A DNA stretch of 64,000 bases from JANPCX01 sp046049865 (GCA_046049865.1 JBJOQO010000002.1:82632-146631), one strand, 5' to 3'. Shown: positions 25,808-34,723, counted from the stretch's first letter. Notes: a model not told the origin generated them from the letters alone. Numbers and translations: made by a program.

Positions 25808-26737
25808 ATGAACTGTTTCTCTTTGCTGCGATGTATGTCGGCGCCTATTGCAGGTGTGTTTTTTTTATGTGCGATCGGATCAGCCGTGGCGCAGCCCCTG
25901 TCCTCCAACACCCTGAAAAAAATTCAAGCATCAGGTGTGATCGTGGTGGGCCACCGGGTGGGATCCGTGCCGTTTTCCTACCTGGACGCCAACTTGCAAC
26001 CCATCGGCTACTCCATCGATTTGTGTCGAGCTGTGGTGGAGGCGGTCAAGGTTCAACTGAAGTTGCCCGACCTCAAAGTCAAGCTGGTCGCAGTGACCTC
26101 GGCCACGCGCATTCCCATGGTGGCCAATGGTTCTGTTGACCTGGAGTGCGGGATCACCACCAATACGCAAGAACGTCAAAAACAAGTGGCGTTTTCAGTG
26201 ACCACCTTTGTGGCGCAGAGCCGGCTCTTGGCCAAGAAGGCCAACAACATTCGGCAACTGGCGGACTTGCGTGGTCGGTCTGTGGTGTCCACGGTCAGCA
26301 CCACCAGCATCACGCGGTTGAATGAAATCAACGCACAGCAGCAACTTGGCATGCGCATCCTCGCGGGCAAAGACGATCCCGACTCTTTTCTTTTTGTTCA
26401 GTCTGACCGTGCGGTGGCCTATGCCATGGATGATGTGCTGCTCTACGCTTTGATCGCCCGTAACCCGCGCCCGCAGGACTATTCGGTCTCAGAGGAAGCA
26501 CTGTCAGTGGAGCCCTACGGCATCATGCTGGGCAAAGACGATCCCGAGTTCAAGCGCTTGGTCGATGGCGCCATTGTCGCCCTGTACCGCAGTGGTGAAA
26601 TCAAACGTTTGTACCGCCATTGGTTTGAGTCACCGATTCCGCCAAGCGGCCTGAATTTGCAACTGCCGATGAGTGGCCCTTTGCAGCGAGCCATCGCGGA
26701 ACCCACCGATTCAAGCGACCCTAAAAACTACCAATGA
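25808..26737 (+). CDS. Second GltI-like ABC substrate-binding protein
   Basis: A 309-residue periplasmic binding protein with a signal peptide (APIAGVFFLCAIGSAVAQP). Its motifs run parallel to the divergent neighbour: GVIVVGHRVGSVPFSYLD, GYSIDLCRAVVEAV, TSATRIPMVANGSVDLECGITTN and YRSGEIKRLYRHWFESPIPP. The two are paralogues, probably from an old duplication with inversion. No transporter subunits are nearby. It is followed at 37 bases by the convergent sigma-54 regulator gene. A role as ligand-binding partner for sensing, rather than bulk uptake, is an inference. Confidence 0.88.
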   Translation: MNCFSLLRCMSAPIAGVFFLCAIGSAVAQPLSSNTLKKIQASGVIVVGHRVGSVPFSYLDANLQPIGYSIDLCRAVVEAVKVQLKLPDLKVKLVAVTSATRIPMVANGSVDLECGITTNTQERQKQVAFSVTTFVAQSRLLAKKANNIRQLADLRGRSVVSTVSTTSITRLNEINAQQQLGMRILAGKDDPDSFLFVQSDRAVAYAMDDVLLYALIARNPRPQDYSVSEEALSVEPYGIMLGKDDPEFKRLVDGAIVALYRSGEIKRLYRHWFESPIPPSGLNLQLPMSGPLQRAIAEPTDSSDPKNYQ

Positions 26738-26773
26738 TCTCGCGCCCGTGGTGTTTGTGTCGTCGCACCGGGC

Positions 26774-28117
26774 TCAACGAAACTCGTTGATCGTGATGCC
26801 ATGGCGGCGCAGTTTCTCGTAGAGGGTTTTTTTGCCTATGCCCAGGGCCGCAATCACCGCTGTCGGTGAACCCTGGTGGTCTTTCAGCGCTTTTTCAATC
26901 AAAGACTTTTCCAGCGCATCCATTTGTTCGGCCAAGCGCCCTCCATTGGAGCTGGGTTCCGCCGCGGGCTCTCTAGCGGCCACAGGAAGCTGCAGCACAA
27001 AACGGTCGGCCGCGTTGCGGGCCTCGCGCACATTGCCTGGCCAGTCGTGGGCCATCCACGTTGCCATTTGAGCGGGGTCCACTGTGGGCGCGGGCAGACC
27101 ATAACGCTGCGCCGCCTGGGCCACAAAACGTTCAAACAGCAGCGGCAGGTCTTCTTTGCGCTCACGCAGCGGCGGCAGGGTGAGCACCGCGACATTGAGC
27201 CGGTAGTACAGGTCGCTGCGGAACTGCTGCGCCTGGCTCATGGCGAGCAAGTCGCTCTTGGTGGCGGCGATCACACGCACATCCACCGGCACCTCGTCGT
27301 TGGACCCTAACCGGTTGATTCGCCGCTCTTGCAATACACGCAGCAGCTTGACCTGAAACGTCATGGGCATGCTCTCAATCTCGTCCAGCAGCAGGGTGCC
27401 GCCATGGGCATGTTCAATTTTCCCAATGCGGCGTTTGTTCGCGGTGGTAAAGGCACCCATCTCGTGGCCGAAGAGCTCGCTCTCCAACAGGCTATCGGGC
27501 AGGCCGCCACAGTTGATGGCCACAAAGTGGCGGTCGCGGCGTGGGCTGTGGTCGTGTAAGCAGCGCGCCACGAGTTCCTTGCCACTGCCCGTCTCTCCCA
27601 TCACCATGACATCGGCCGAGGTTTGTGCGAGCCGCAAAATTTGCGCTCTGACATGTTGCATGACGGATGAGTTGCCCAACAGGACCGCTTCCATGCCGGC
27701 TTTTTCATGCAGTTGTTGACGCAGGTTGTTCACTGCCAAACGCAACACACGTTTTTCCATTGCACGCACGGCGGTGTCGATGAAACGCTCAGGGGCAAAA
27801 GGCTTCTCGATGAAGTCGTAGGCACCGTCGCGCATGGCGTTGACGGCCATGGTCACATCACCGTGGGCTGTGACCAAAATCACCGGGATTTCAGCATCGC
27901 GTTGGACCACAGCCTGGAGCAAGGCCACACCGTCCATGCCTTGCAAACGCACGTCGGAAATAACGATGCCTTGCAGGCCCGCTTGCACGTGGGGCAGCGC
28001 CTCTTCGGCTGAAGCAAAGGCCTGTACTTGCAGACCAGCCAGCTCCAATGTTTGAACCAGGCTGGTGCGCACTGGTTCGTCGTCTTCGACGAAGATCACC
28101 TTGAAGCCTTCAAACAT
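26774..28117 (-). CDS. Sigma-54-dependent response regulator, DctD/AauR type
   Basis: A 447-residue NtrC-family activator. The receiver domain (1-120) has FVEDDEP and phospho-acceptor IVISDVRLQGMDG. The AAA+ domain has Walker A GETGSGKELVAR, the sigma-54-contact loop ELFGHEMGAFTTA (GAFTGA with the last G replaced by T) and Walker B GGTLLLDEIESM. A Fis-type helix-turn-helix closes it (TAVIAALGIGKKTLYEKLRRHG). The sensor gene ends 2 bases upstream, so they form one operon. The family controls C4-dicarboxylate (DctD) or acidic amino-acid (AauR) uptake; adjacent GltI-like genes favour the latter. Confidence 0.92.
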   Translation of the reverse strand: MFEGFKVIFVEDDEPVRTSLVQTLELAGLQVQAFASAEEALPHVQAGLQGIVISDVRLQGMDGVALLQAVVQRDAEIPVILVTAHGDVTMAVNAMRDGAYDFIEKPFAPERFIDTAVRAMEKRVLRLAVNNLRQQLHEKAGMEAVLLGNSSVMQHVRAQILRLAQTSADVMVMGETGSGKELVARCLHDHSPRRDRHFVAINCGGLPDSLLESELFGHEMGAFTTANKRRIGKIEHAHGGTLLLDEIESMPMTFQVKLLRVLQERRINRLGSNDEVPVDVRVIAATKSDLLAMSQAQQFRSDLYYRLNVAVLTLPPLRERKEDLPLLFERFVAQAAQRYGLPAPTVDPAQMATWMAHDWPGNVREARNAADRFVLQLPVAAREPAAEPSSNGGRLAEQMDALEKSLIEKALKDHQGSPTAVIAALGIGKKTLYEKLRRHGITINEFR

Positions 28118-28119
28118 CG

Positions 28120-30045
28120 TCAGTCCCTGTGGGTCGTAGCCAGCGGTAAATCAAACTCAAACACCAGCCCCGATTCTGCCTTTGCCACCTGCAGCGTGCC
28201 GCCAAACTCGCGGGCGATGCTGCTGGAAATGACGAGGCCCAGTCCCAAGCCTTCCCCTGCTGCTTTGGTAGAGAAGAAGGGCTCGAACAAATGCTGCAGC
28301 ACCTCGTCTGACACGGGCGGGCCGGTGTCGATCACGCGCACCCAAACTCGGCCGTCCCTGGGTTCGGCGCTGAAACGCAGTGTGCGGTTGTCACAGTCTT
28401 TCATCGCATCGAGCGCGTTACTGGCCAGGTTGATCAGCACTTGCTCCAGTCGGTGCAGATCGCACTGCACTCGCATGTCGGCCGGCACGTTGATGTCAAC
28501 CTGGACTTTTTCCGCCCGGGTGCGGTGCTCAAGCAGCAAACACACATTGGTGATGGCCGCGTGCAGCAGCACTGCACCAGCCGCGGGCAGCCCGGCGACA
28601 TGACGGTCTGGTGCCCGACGCGCAAAGGACTTGAGTTGAGTGGTGATGCGCCCCATGCGTGCCACCAGTTCTCCTAGGGCGCTCAAGTTGTGCATGGCCT
28701 CTTGGGTTCGTCCTTGTTGCAGCAGCACCGTGGTGTTGTTGGACAGCGCGCGCAGGGCGGTGAGCGGTTGGCTGATTTCATGAGCAATGCCCACCGACAT
28801 TTGCCCCAACACCGCCAGCTTACCGGCTTGCAGCAACTCTTGTTGCGCCAGGTGGCGTTCCTGCATTTCTTGCAGCAACTGCGCGTTGGTCAACTCCAGT
28901 GTTTGGGTGCGTTCGGCCACCGTGGCGGCCAAACCGTCGTTGACTTGCTGCAGTGCATGCCTCGCTGCAAACAGTTGCTTCAGCGTGCGCCGCCGCTGCC
29001 ACAAATAGATGCTCAATAGGCAAAAGAAAGCCACCAAAGCGCCACTGCCCAGGGCCACAAAAGCGGCGTTGCGCTGCATCTCTGCCGGATTGGACAAAAT
29101 CATCAAGCGCCACCCCAGGGTTGCCATGGGCCGGTCTTGTTTTGCTCGCAAAACGTTAGAAGACCGAGCGGTTTCTGTCGGCAAACGCACCAGCCGAACG
29201 CCCCGTTCAATGGTTTGCAACAGCGTCAAACCCAAGGGCTGCAGGGTTTGATTCGGGTAACGGGCCGACTCTGTCAGCCTTTGTTGCTGCTCCGATGTCA
29301 GCGTCTCTAAGGTGCGGTAGCGCCACGCTGCCACCGACGACATCACGATCACGCCGTTGTCGTCCACCACGAAAACTTCTTCACTCTCTGAGCGCACCGA
29401 TAAATCGGCCCAGGTGGCCTCCAGCGGATCAAGGCTGATGCGCATGGCAATCACGCCCAGCGCTGCACCACCGCGCTCGACGGGTTGCAGAAAAAAGTAA
29501 CTCGGTGCGCCGGTCTCTGGGTCGGCAGCAAAAAAACGTTGAACGCCCGGCCCACGCAGTTGGGCCATCAACCAGGCGGGATCACGCCATTGGCGTGAGG
29601 GCATGCTGCGGTAGGCATGGCTCGACGCCAGCAACTCGCCGTCCGGGCCCACCACCCACATCTCCATGGCCCCGGCGGTGACGCTGAACCGCGCCAGTTT
29701 TGTGCTGGCGGCTTCTTGCAAGACGGCGTTGGGTGGGCTGCGCAAAACGGCCTGGATGTCGCTGTCCACTTCCAGCAAGTCGGGCAGGTAGGCATACCGA
29801 CCGAGTTCGCTTTCCAGGGTGTAGGCGTACAGATCGAGCTCCAGCAAGGCGGAGTCGTCCAGTTGTCGGTAGCCGCTTTGTTGACTGGCGCGGTAGCTGC
29901 CCACCGCGCTGCCGAGCACCAGCACGAGCATGAAGACGTAGGGCAACAAACGCAGCAAACGGCGTAACCATGGCGGCAGGCTTTTTGGCGATGAGGCAGC
30001 GGCAGCGTCGATGGGCAGCGGTGTCTCAGTGGCTGGTGCAGTCAT
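28120..30045 (-). CDS. Sensor histidine kinase, DctB/AauS type
   Basis: A 641-residue membrane kinase. Two membrane segments (about 30-50 and near 310-330) flank a large periplasmic PDC-type sensor that starts LDLYAYTLESELGRYAYLPDLL, the DctB pattern. Then come a coiled coil, the HisKA phospho-site GIAHEISQPLTALRAL, the N box QVLINLASNALDAM and G boxes (DTGPPVSDEV, GEGLGLGL). It is the partner of the adjacent response regulator. Start MTAPATETPLP at 30045 is chosen because the open frame upstream lacks family sequence. Ligand choice between dicarboxylate and glutamate/aspartate is inferred from neighbours only. Confidence 0.92.
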   Translation of the reverse strand: MTAPATETPLPIDAAAASSPKSLPPWLRRLLRLLPYVFMLVLVLGSAVGSYRASQQSGYRQLDDSALLELDLYAYTLESELGRYAYLPDLLEVDSDIQAVLRSPPNAVLQEAASTKLARFSVTAGAMEMWVVGPDGELLASSHAYRSMPSRQWRDPAWLMAQLRGPGVQRFFAADPETGAPSYFFLQPVERGGAALGVIAMRISLDPLEATWADLSVRSESEEVFVVDDNGVIVMSSVAAWRYRTLETLTSEQQQRLTESARYPNQTLQPLGLTLLQTIERGVRLVRLPTETARSSNVLRAKQDRPMATLGWRLMILSNPAEMQRNAAFVALGSGALVAFFCLLSIYLWQRRRTLKQLFAARHALQQVNDGLAATVAERTQTLELTNAQLLQEMQERHLAQQELLQAGKLAVLGQMSVGIAHEISQPLTALRALSNNTTVLLQQGRTQEAMHNLSALGELVARMGRITTQLKSFARRAPDRHVAGLPAAGAVLLHAAITNVCLLLEHRTRAEKVQVDINVPADMRVQCDLHRLEQVLINLASNALDAMKDCDNRTLRFSAEPRDGRVWVRVIDTGPPVSDEVLQHLFEPFFSTKAAGEGLGLGLVISSSIAREFGGTLQVAKAESGLVFEFDLPLATTHRD

Positions 30046-30277
30046 GGTCGGTGAAGTATGCCTTTGCCAAGGAGGTCGGTGCGCAGACCTCCTATTTTCG
30101 GAAGGTGCGGTTGTGGCGTCCTGTCTGCCGAAACGTGTCGAAACCCGCACGTGGTATGTTCTGCTGTGTGGATTTCGACACCCAAGCCAAGGGCTTTGGC
30201 CTCGCAAATCAAAGCCCCATCGGCACATCACTGAGACAAATCAAGCGCTTAGCGCGATTCGAGCGGACTGTGCGGGT

Positions 30278-30293
30278 TTGGCACAAGTCCTGC
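30278..30293 (+). promoter_or_regulatory. Sigma-54-type promoter reading rightward
   Basis: TTGGCAC-5 bases-CTGC has the invariant GG and GC of -24/-12 promoters with correct spacing and matches TGGCAC fully. It lies 230 bases upstream of, and divergent from, the sigma-54 two-component operon. A 6-bp hairpin (CTGCGG/CCGCAG, 30327-30343) lies just after the expected start of transcription. No recognised gene follows before the convergent oxidoreductase gene. Confidence 0.6.
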
Positions 30294-30469
30294 GTTAACG
30301 GCCCACAGGTAACACCTTGTTGTTCGCTGCGGATGAGCCGCAGTCTGGGGTGTTCTCATGGTTTCTACGGAGTACACATGGCCAATCCAAGTTTTCGATT
30401 TGTACATCTTGCTCGTGCGCACTGGCTGCCTCACCCCCCCATCTGTTTGTTGAACTGCCGGTGATCGCC

Positions 30470-30709
30470 ATGGAAGAACTGCTTGATCGTGTTCAATCGC
30501 CTGCGGTGGATACCGAGTCATACGACGACTACCCCACGGCGCAAGAGGAAGAAGAGGCCTACGCCATACCGCGCCGTATCGTGCAGTCGGTGCAGCGCCA
30601 AGAGCCTCGGGCGGAGTTGGCGGGCTGCGTGCCAGCGTTGTGGGAGCGGTGGCATGTGGAGCGTTCTTGCCGCGACCGAGGCCGACGCAGTCGTTTTGCA
30701 GGGCGCTGA
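30470..30709 (+). CDS. Possible small acidic protein of unknown function
   Basis: An ATG at 30470 opens a 79-codon frame starting MEELLDRVQSPAVDTES, with an acidic stretch (QEEEEAY) and a basic Arg-rich end. I do not recognise it. No good ribosome-binding site precedes it, and the frame stays open upstream. It is listed because it is the only plausible coding frame downstream of the sigma-54-type promoter at 30278. It may equally be chance; the region 30046-30718 otherwise holds nothing I can name. Confidence 0.2.
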   Translation: MEELLDRVQSPAVDTESYDDYPTAQEEEEAYAIPRRIVQSVQRQEPRAELAGCVPALWERWHVERSCRDRGRRSRFAGR

Positions 30710-30718
30710 AGACTATGG

Positions 30719-32422
30719 TTATCTGAGCCGTTTCACCACGCCCAGCCCCACACGATGCCCATGGAAGAAAGCCTCTTCCAAAATGGAGTAGCCCGACAAG
30801 TCGCTGTGCGCGAGATGTACACGGCCAGCGGCGGGCTTGGTTAATGCAGCCAACGCAACGCTGCTGCGCAGCCCCGGCAACGGCACACTCATGGCGTGGC
30901 CATAACGCATGAGGTCTACCCGCTGCACTTTGCCTGGCAAGTCCGGGTGGGCTTGTGCCAGGTCGTTCACCACCTTGGCTGACCAAAAAGACCAAGGTTG
31001 CTGCAAGAGTTCGCTGCGCTGCCTTTGCAGGGTGCTGCGGTCATCACCGCCCAAGGCCCAGTAGCTGGTGAGCACGGTTGGGCCCGGGTGAGGTCGGGTG
31101 TTTTGGTGCATGGCATCGATATAACCCAAGGCGGCGCTGCCGTAGACCACGTTGTCCCAACTGGGCGGCGCACCCGGTTTGTCGGTGAGTGCCCCATTGA
31201 GCTGCACATTGGCCACGAGCCAAGGCGCTTGCGCTGCCGAGTCCACCGCTTGCTGTAGCGCAGACCCCACCGCAGGCACTGGGTTGCGCAGCAACCGTTG
31301 GGTGACGAACAGCGGTGTGGCCAACACCACGTGCGATGCCGACCACTGCTCCACCTGTTGGCTGCTGTCGTTCCACACCCGCACATCGACACCATGCCGG
31401 TTCTCGTCCACCTGCAGCGCGACCCGTGCACTGTGTAAACGCTGTCCGCTTGGGCTTGATGCGCCGCGCAGTGGCGCGGCCAGCCGCTGGCTCAGCCAGC
31501 CATTGCCCTCGGGCCAAGTGAGCACCGCATGGTCGTCGTGGGGTTCGTTCTCTCCCGGCGCGCGAAACCCATGGCGGCTGCAAAAGTAATGCAGCCCCGC
31601 CCAAGCGGAAACCATGCGGCTGCCCGCGCCGTAGTCGTCGCGGCAGCAGTAGTCCAGGTACCAGCGCAGGGCAGGTGCCTGGATGCCGTGGCCGTCCAGC
31701 CAATCGCTGAACGTCATGGCATCGAGCCGCTGCAGCTCAGGGCTGAACAATGAACGCGATGTGGGTATCGCGAAGGCGTTGGCGGCTTGTGCATTGACCA
31801 GTTTCGCAAACAAGGCCACCTGCTGGGTCATGGCGGCTTGTTGTTCACGGGGCAGCGCCTGCGTTGGCGGCAACAAACCGTCAAACCAATGGCCACCACC
31901 CACCTCCATCGGCAAGTACACGCGTTCTTGTGGGCTGTGGCACAAATGGCGCTCGTCAAACACCCAGCGGTCATTTTCGAAGCGGCACAGCTTGAGTTCA
32001 TGCAACCACTGCAACAACTCCGGGTTTCTTTCGTCGGGCACCGGCAAGTAGTGGGCCCCGAGTGGACACGCCATGCCACCCATGGCATGCGGGCGGCTGT
32101 TGCCGCCCGCGTCGTCTTCCAGTTCCAGCACCTGCACATCGTCAATGCCTGCTTGCATCAAGGCCCGGGCGCACGCCAGGCCCGCGATGCCGCTGCCGAC
32201 GATGAGTACCGAAGCGCGATAGGTGCGGGCGGGCGCAGGCAGTTGGCCCGACTTGGCGGCGGCCTGTTGGTCACGCAGGCGGTGGCCGCGCTCTTGGTTC
32301 GCACCAACCCAGTGGCCCGAGTAGCTGCTGGGCTCTTTACTGCAACCGCCGAGCAGGCCGGTGCTGGCCAGTGCGCCCCAGGTGCTGGTGGCTTTGAGCC
32401 AGTGGCGACGGGACGGGTTCAT
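30719..32422 (-). CDS. Flavin-dependent amine-oxidase-like protein with Tat lipoprotein signal
   Basis: A 567-residue FAD protein. The N-terminus MNPSRRHWLKATSTWGALASTGLLGGCSK has a twin-arginine motif and a lipobox (LGGC), so it is probably exported folded and lipid-anchored. The Rossmann FAD motif is VLIVGSGIAGLACARALMQAG near residue 75, followed by LELEDDAGGNSRP; the overall layout is that of flavin amine oxidases/NAD(P)-binding oxidoreductases. It follows a spermidine-synthase-like gene after a 661-base spacer filled by inverted repeats, so a polyamine or amine substrate is attractive but unproven. The start at 32422 is fixed by the Tat motif. Confidence 0.8.
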   Translation of the reverse strand: MNPSRRHWLKATSTWGALASTGLLGGCSKEPSSYSGHWVGANQERGHRLRDQQAAAKSGQLPAPARTYRASVLIVGSGIAGLACARALMQAGIDDVQVLELEDDAGGNSRPHAMGGMACPLGAHYLPVPDERNPELLQWLHELKLCRFENDRWVFDERHLCHSPQERVYLPMEVGGGHWFDGLLPPTQALPREQQAAMTQQVALFAKLVNAQAANAFAIPTSRSLFSPELQRLDAMTFSDWLDGHGIQAPALRWYLDYCCRDDYGAGSRMVSAWAGLHYFCSRHGFRAPGENEPHDDHAVLTWPEGNGWLSQRLAAPLRGASSPSGQRLHSARVALQVDENRHGVDVRVWNDSSQQVEQWSASHVVLATPLFVTQRLLRNPVPAVGSALQQAVDSAAQAPWLVANVQLNGALTDKPGAPPSWDNVVYGSAALGYIDAMHQNTRPHPGPTVLTSYWALGGDDRSTLQRQRSELLQQPWSFWSAKVVNDLAQAHPDLPGKVQRVDLMRYGHAMSVPLPGLRSSVALAALTKPAAGRVHLAHSDLSGYSILEEAFFHGHRVGLGVVKRLR

Positions 32423-32512
32423 GGCTTCGCGCTCTTGGGCGCAGACCGCTTTTTTGGGGCGTTGCTGGATGGTTGTTTGTTTCGTTGCACTGCGTCGGGA
32501 TGTGCGCCCGAC

Positions 32513-32715
32513 AGCGCACTCACTTTCTTTTGCTTCGCCAAAAGAAAGTAAGCAAAGAAAAGGCGACCCCGGTTCCGAGGCCCCCTGCGGGGGCTGCCTT
32601 GCGCTGCTCGCGGGAGGCGGGAAGCGCAGAACTCGCCCTGCGGGCTCAAACATCTGCGCTTCTTTTTCCGCCTCCCGCTGCGCTGCTCAGCTCGTCTCAG
32701 GGGGCCCGAAGAGCG
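32513..32715. repeat. Interspersed repeat, copy 3 of the family (rightward)
   Basis: The hairpin core ACTTTCTTTTGC...AAAAGAAAGTAA (about 32522-32551) is followed by GCAAAGAAAAGGCGACCCC, a GGCCCCCTGCGGGGGC palindrome and the stretch AACTCGCCCTGCGGGCTCA. An inverted copy with the same order lies at 32809-33032, and shorter relatives lie at 4590-4712 and 4980-5110. It appears non-coding. Confidence 0.8.
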
Positions 32716-32808
32716 AATACCTTTCGGCTCGCTGCGCATCGCCTTGGTTGAAATAGTGGAGATCACTGTGACGTTTGGCGCAGCCAAACAAGCTGTTCGC
32801 TGGTGTTG

Positions 32809-33032
32809 GCTCTTGGGGGCCCCGTGGGAGGCGTCGAATAGCGCAGGGCAAGACGGAAAAAGAAGTTCAGATGTCTGAGCCCGCAGGGCGAGTTTCTGAA
32901 CTTCCCGGCTTGGCCGAGCAGCGCAGAGTAGCCCCGCAGGGGCCGCCGGATTCGGGGTGCCCTTCTCTTTGGTTACTTTCTCTTGGGCAAGCAAGAGAAA
33001 GTAACTCGGCCGCCGGGCCGACGACCCGGCGC
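32809..33032. repeat. Interspersed repeat, copy 4 of the family (leftward)
   Basis: On the minus strand this repeats the order of the block at 32513-32715: a GC-rich palindrome (GTCGTCGGCCCGGCGGCCGA), a perfect 12-bp stem TTACTTTCTCTT/AAGAGAAAGTAA (32973-33004), CCAAAGAGAAGGGCACCCC, the CCCCTGCGGGGC palindrome and AACTCGCCCTGCGGGCTCA. The pair faces inward across about 90 bases. The whole spacer 32423-33083 has no gene. Confidence 0.8.
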
Positions 33033-33083
33033 AGTGCAATGAGCCATAGCCGCTCCCAAACGCAGAAACAGTCTGCGCAGCCT

Positions 33084-34667
33084 TCATGGCTGCACCTTCC
33101 CCCACTCCGCTTCAAACGTCTGCACCAAACCTTGGTTAGACAACCGATTCGGCGGCATCTCCACCCGCGCCATGTCGGGTGGAAAGTTGAAGAGGGCGGG
33201 CAAGCCGTCCACACTTAAAAACTTCAAACCTTCGGGCAAGGCCGTGGGGGCACGGTAGGGTCTGCGGCTTGCCAGGATGAAACCCCATTCACCAAAACTC
33301 GGCACATGGGCGTGGTAGGGCGTGGTGCTCAAACCCGCTGCTTCAATCGTGGCCGCCACCGTCCAAAAACTTTTACGCGCCACCAGTGGCGACGTGGTTT
33401 GCACCACCGCATAACCACTGGCTGAAAGATGCTGGTCCAGCAGTTGGTAAAAACTGGTGGTGTAGAGCTTGCCGATGGAGAAGTTGCTGGGGTCGGGGAA
33501 GTCCACCACGATCACATCAAAACTGCCGGGGTTTTGCTCCAGCCAGGCAAATGCATCCTGGTTGACGATGCGCAGCTTGGGTGAGTGCAGCGCGTCGTTG
33601 TTCAGTTCACGCAGGCGGCTGTCTTGTGAAAAGAGGCGCGTCATGTGCGGGTCGAGTTCCACCAAGGTGACCTCTTGCACACTGGGGTACTTGAGCACCT
33701 CGCGAACGGCCATGCCGTCGCCCCCACCGAGCACCAGCACTTTCTTTGGAGCACCCTGGGCTGCCATGGCGGGGTGTACCAAGGCCTCGTGGTAGCGGTA
33801 CTCGTCGCGTGAGTGGAACTGCAAATTGCCGTTCAGAAAAAGCCGCACACCCGAGCGCCCGTGGGTCACGACCACACGCTGGTAAGCACTGCTTTCGGCA
33901 ACGATGATGTTGTCGGCGTAAAAGCGGTCTTCAGCCCAGCTGTTGATTTCCCCCGCGCTGGCAAACGCCACCGCCAGCACAGCCGCACACAACAAACAGG
34001 CCAGGGTGTGCGCGGCCACATGGCGCAGCTCCGCACGAAACAACCACAGCGCCCAGACCGCCACCATCACATTGATCAAACCAAAGAGCACACCCGTGCG
34101 GATCAATCCCAGCTGCGGCATCAAGAGCAGAGGGAAGGCGAGCGACACCGCGAGCGCCCCGAGGTAGTCAAAGGTGAGCACCTGCGAGACCAGGTCTTTC
34201 AGCGCGTATCGCGACTGAAAGTGCCGCTTCAAAATTCGCATCACGAGCGGAATCTCTAATCCCACCATGGTGCCAATCAGCAGCACCAAGCTGTACAGCA
34301 CCAGCCGAAAACTCCCGGGCGCGGCACTGTGCAAGGCAAAGAGCAGGGCAGGCATCAAGCCGCCCACCACGCCAATGAGCAACTCAATGCGCAAAAAATG
34401 CGCAATCAACTGCCGCTCAAAAAACCGCGACAAATAAGAGCCCACGCCCATCGCAAACAAATAGGTGCCGATGATGGTGGAGAACTGCAAGATGGAGTCG
34501 CCGAGCAACATGCTCGCCAGCGCGCCCGCTGCCAGCTCGTACAACAGACCGCAGCCGGCGACGACGAAGACGGAGGCTAGGAGGGCGACTTCGGCGGGGC
34601 GGATGGGGTGGGTACTTCCAGGACGGGTGCCTGGCTCGCCTAGCGACGAGGATGCGGATTTGGTCAA
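33084..34667 (-). CDS. speE: Membrane-fused polyamine aminopropyltransferase (spermidine synthase-like)
   Basis: A 527-residue two-part protein. The N-terminal half (about 27-240) has seven or so membrane segments, for example VALLASVFVVAGCGLLYELAAGALASMLLG. The C-terminal half is a spermidine-synthase fold with the AdoMet-binding VLVLGGGDGMAVREVLKYPSVQEVTLVELDPHM and the DxxDP motif VVDFPDPSNFSIGKLYT. Aminopropyl transfer from decarboxylated AdoMet (SpeD, 18.9 kb) to a diamine is expected; the membrane half suggests local or exported polyamine. The start is uncertain: only a TTG at 34667 without a clear ribosome site fits. It is part of the minus-strand cluster with DUF350 and DUF4178 genes. 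Confidence 0.9.
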   Translation of the reverse strand: MTKSASSSLGEPGTRPGSTHPIRPAEVALLASVFVVAGCGLLYELAAGALASMLLGDSILQFSTIIGTYLFAMGVGSYLSRFFERQLIAHFLRIELLIGVVGGLMPALLFALHSAAPGSFRLVLYSLVLLIGTMVGLEIPLVMRILKRHFQSRYALKDLVSQVLTFDYLGALAVSLAFPLLLMPQLGLIRTGVLFGLINVMVAVWALWLFRAELRHVAAHTLACLLCAAVLAVAFASAGEINSWAEDRFYADNIIVAESSAYQRVVVTHGRSGVRLFLNGNLQFHSRDEYRYHEALVHPAMAAQGAPKKVLVLGGGDGMAVREVLKYPSVQEVTLVELDPHMTRLFSQDSRLRELNNDALHSPKLRIVNQDAFAWLEQNPGSFDVIVVDFPDPSNFSIGKLYTTSFYQLLDQHLSASGYAVVQTTSPLVARKSFWTVAATIEAAGLSTTPYHAHVPSFGEWGFILASRRPYRAPTALPEGLKFLSVDGLPALFNFPPDMARVEMPPNRLSNQGLVQTFEAEWGKVQP

Positions 34668-34723
34668 GCGGATTTAACCCAAGTTGAGTGAAATTTTTTT
34701 AACTGATGGGGCAGCTTGTTTGC

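Noticed and set aside
30249..30995. 248-codon minus-strand frame across the sigma-54 promoter gap
   Set aside because: Runs into the oxidoreductase gene in another frame, is Arg/Pro-rich and has no recognisable domain.
32419..33105. Open frames across the inverted repeats upstream of the oxidoreductase
   Set aside because: They arise from GC-rich repeat DNA with no start context; similar frames appear on both strands of the repeats.
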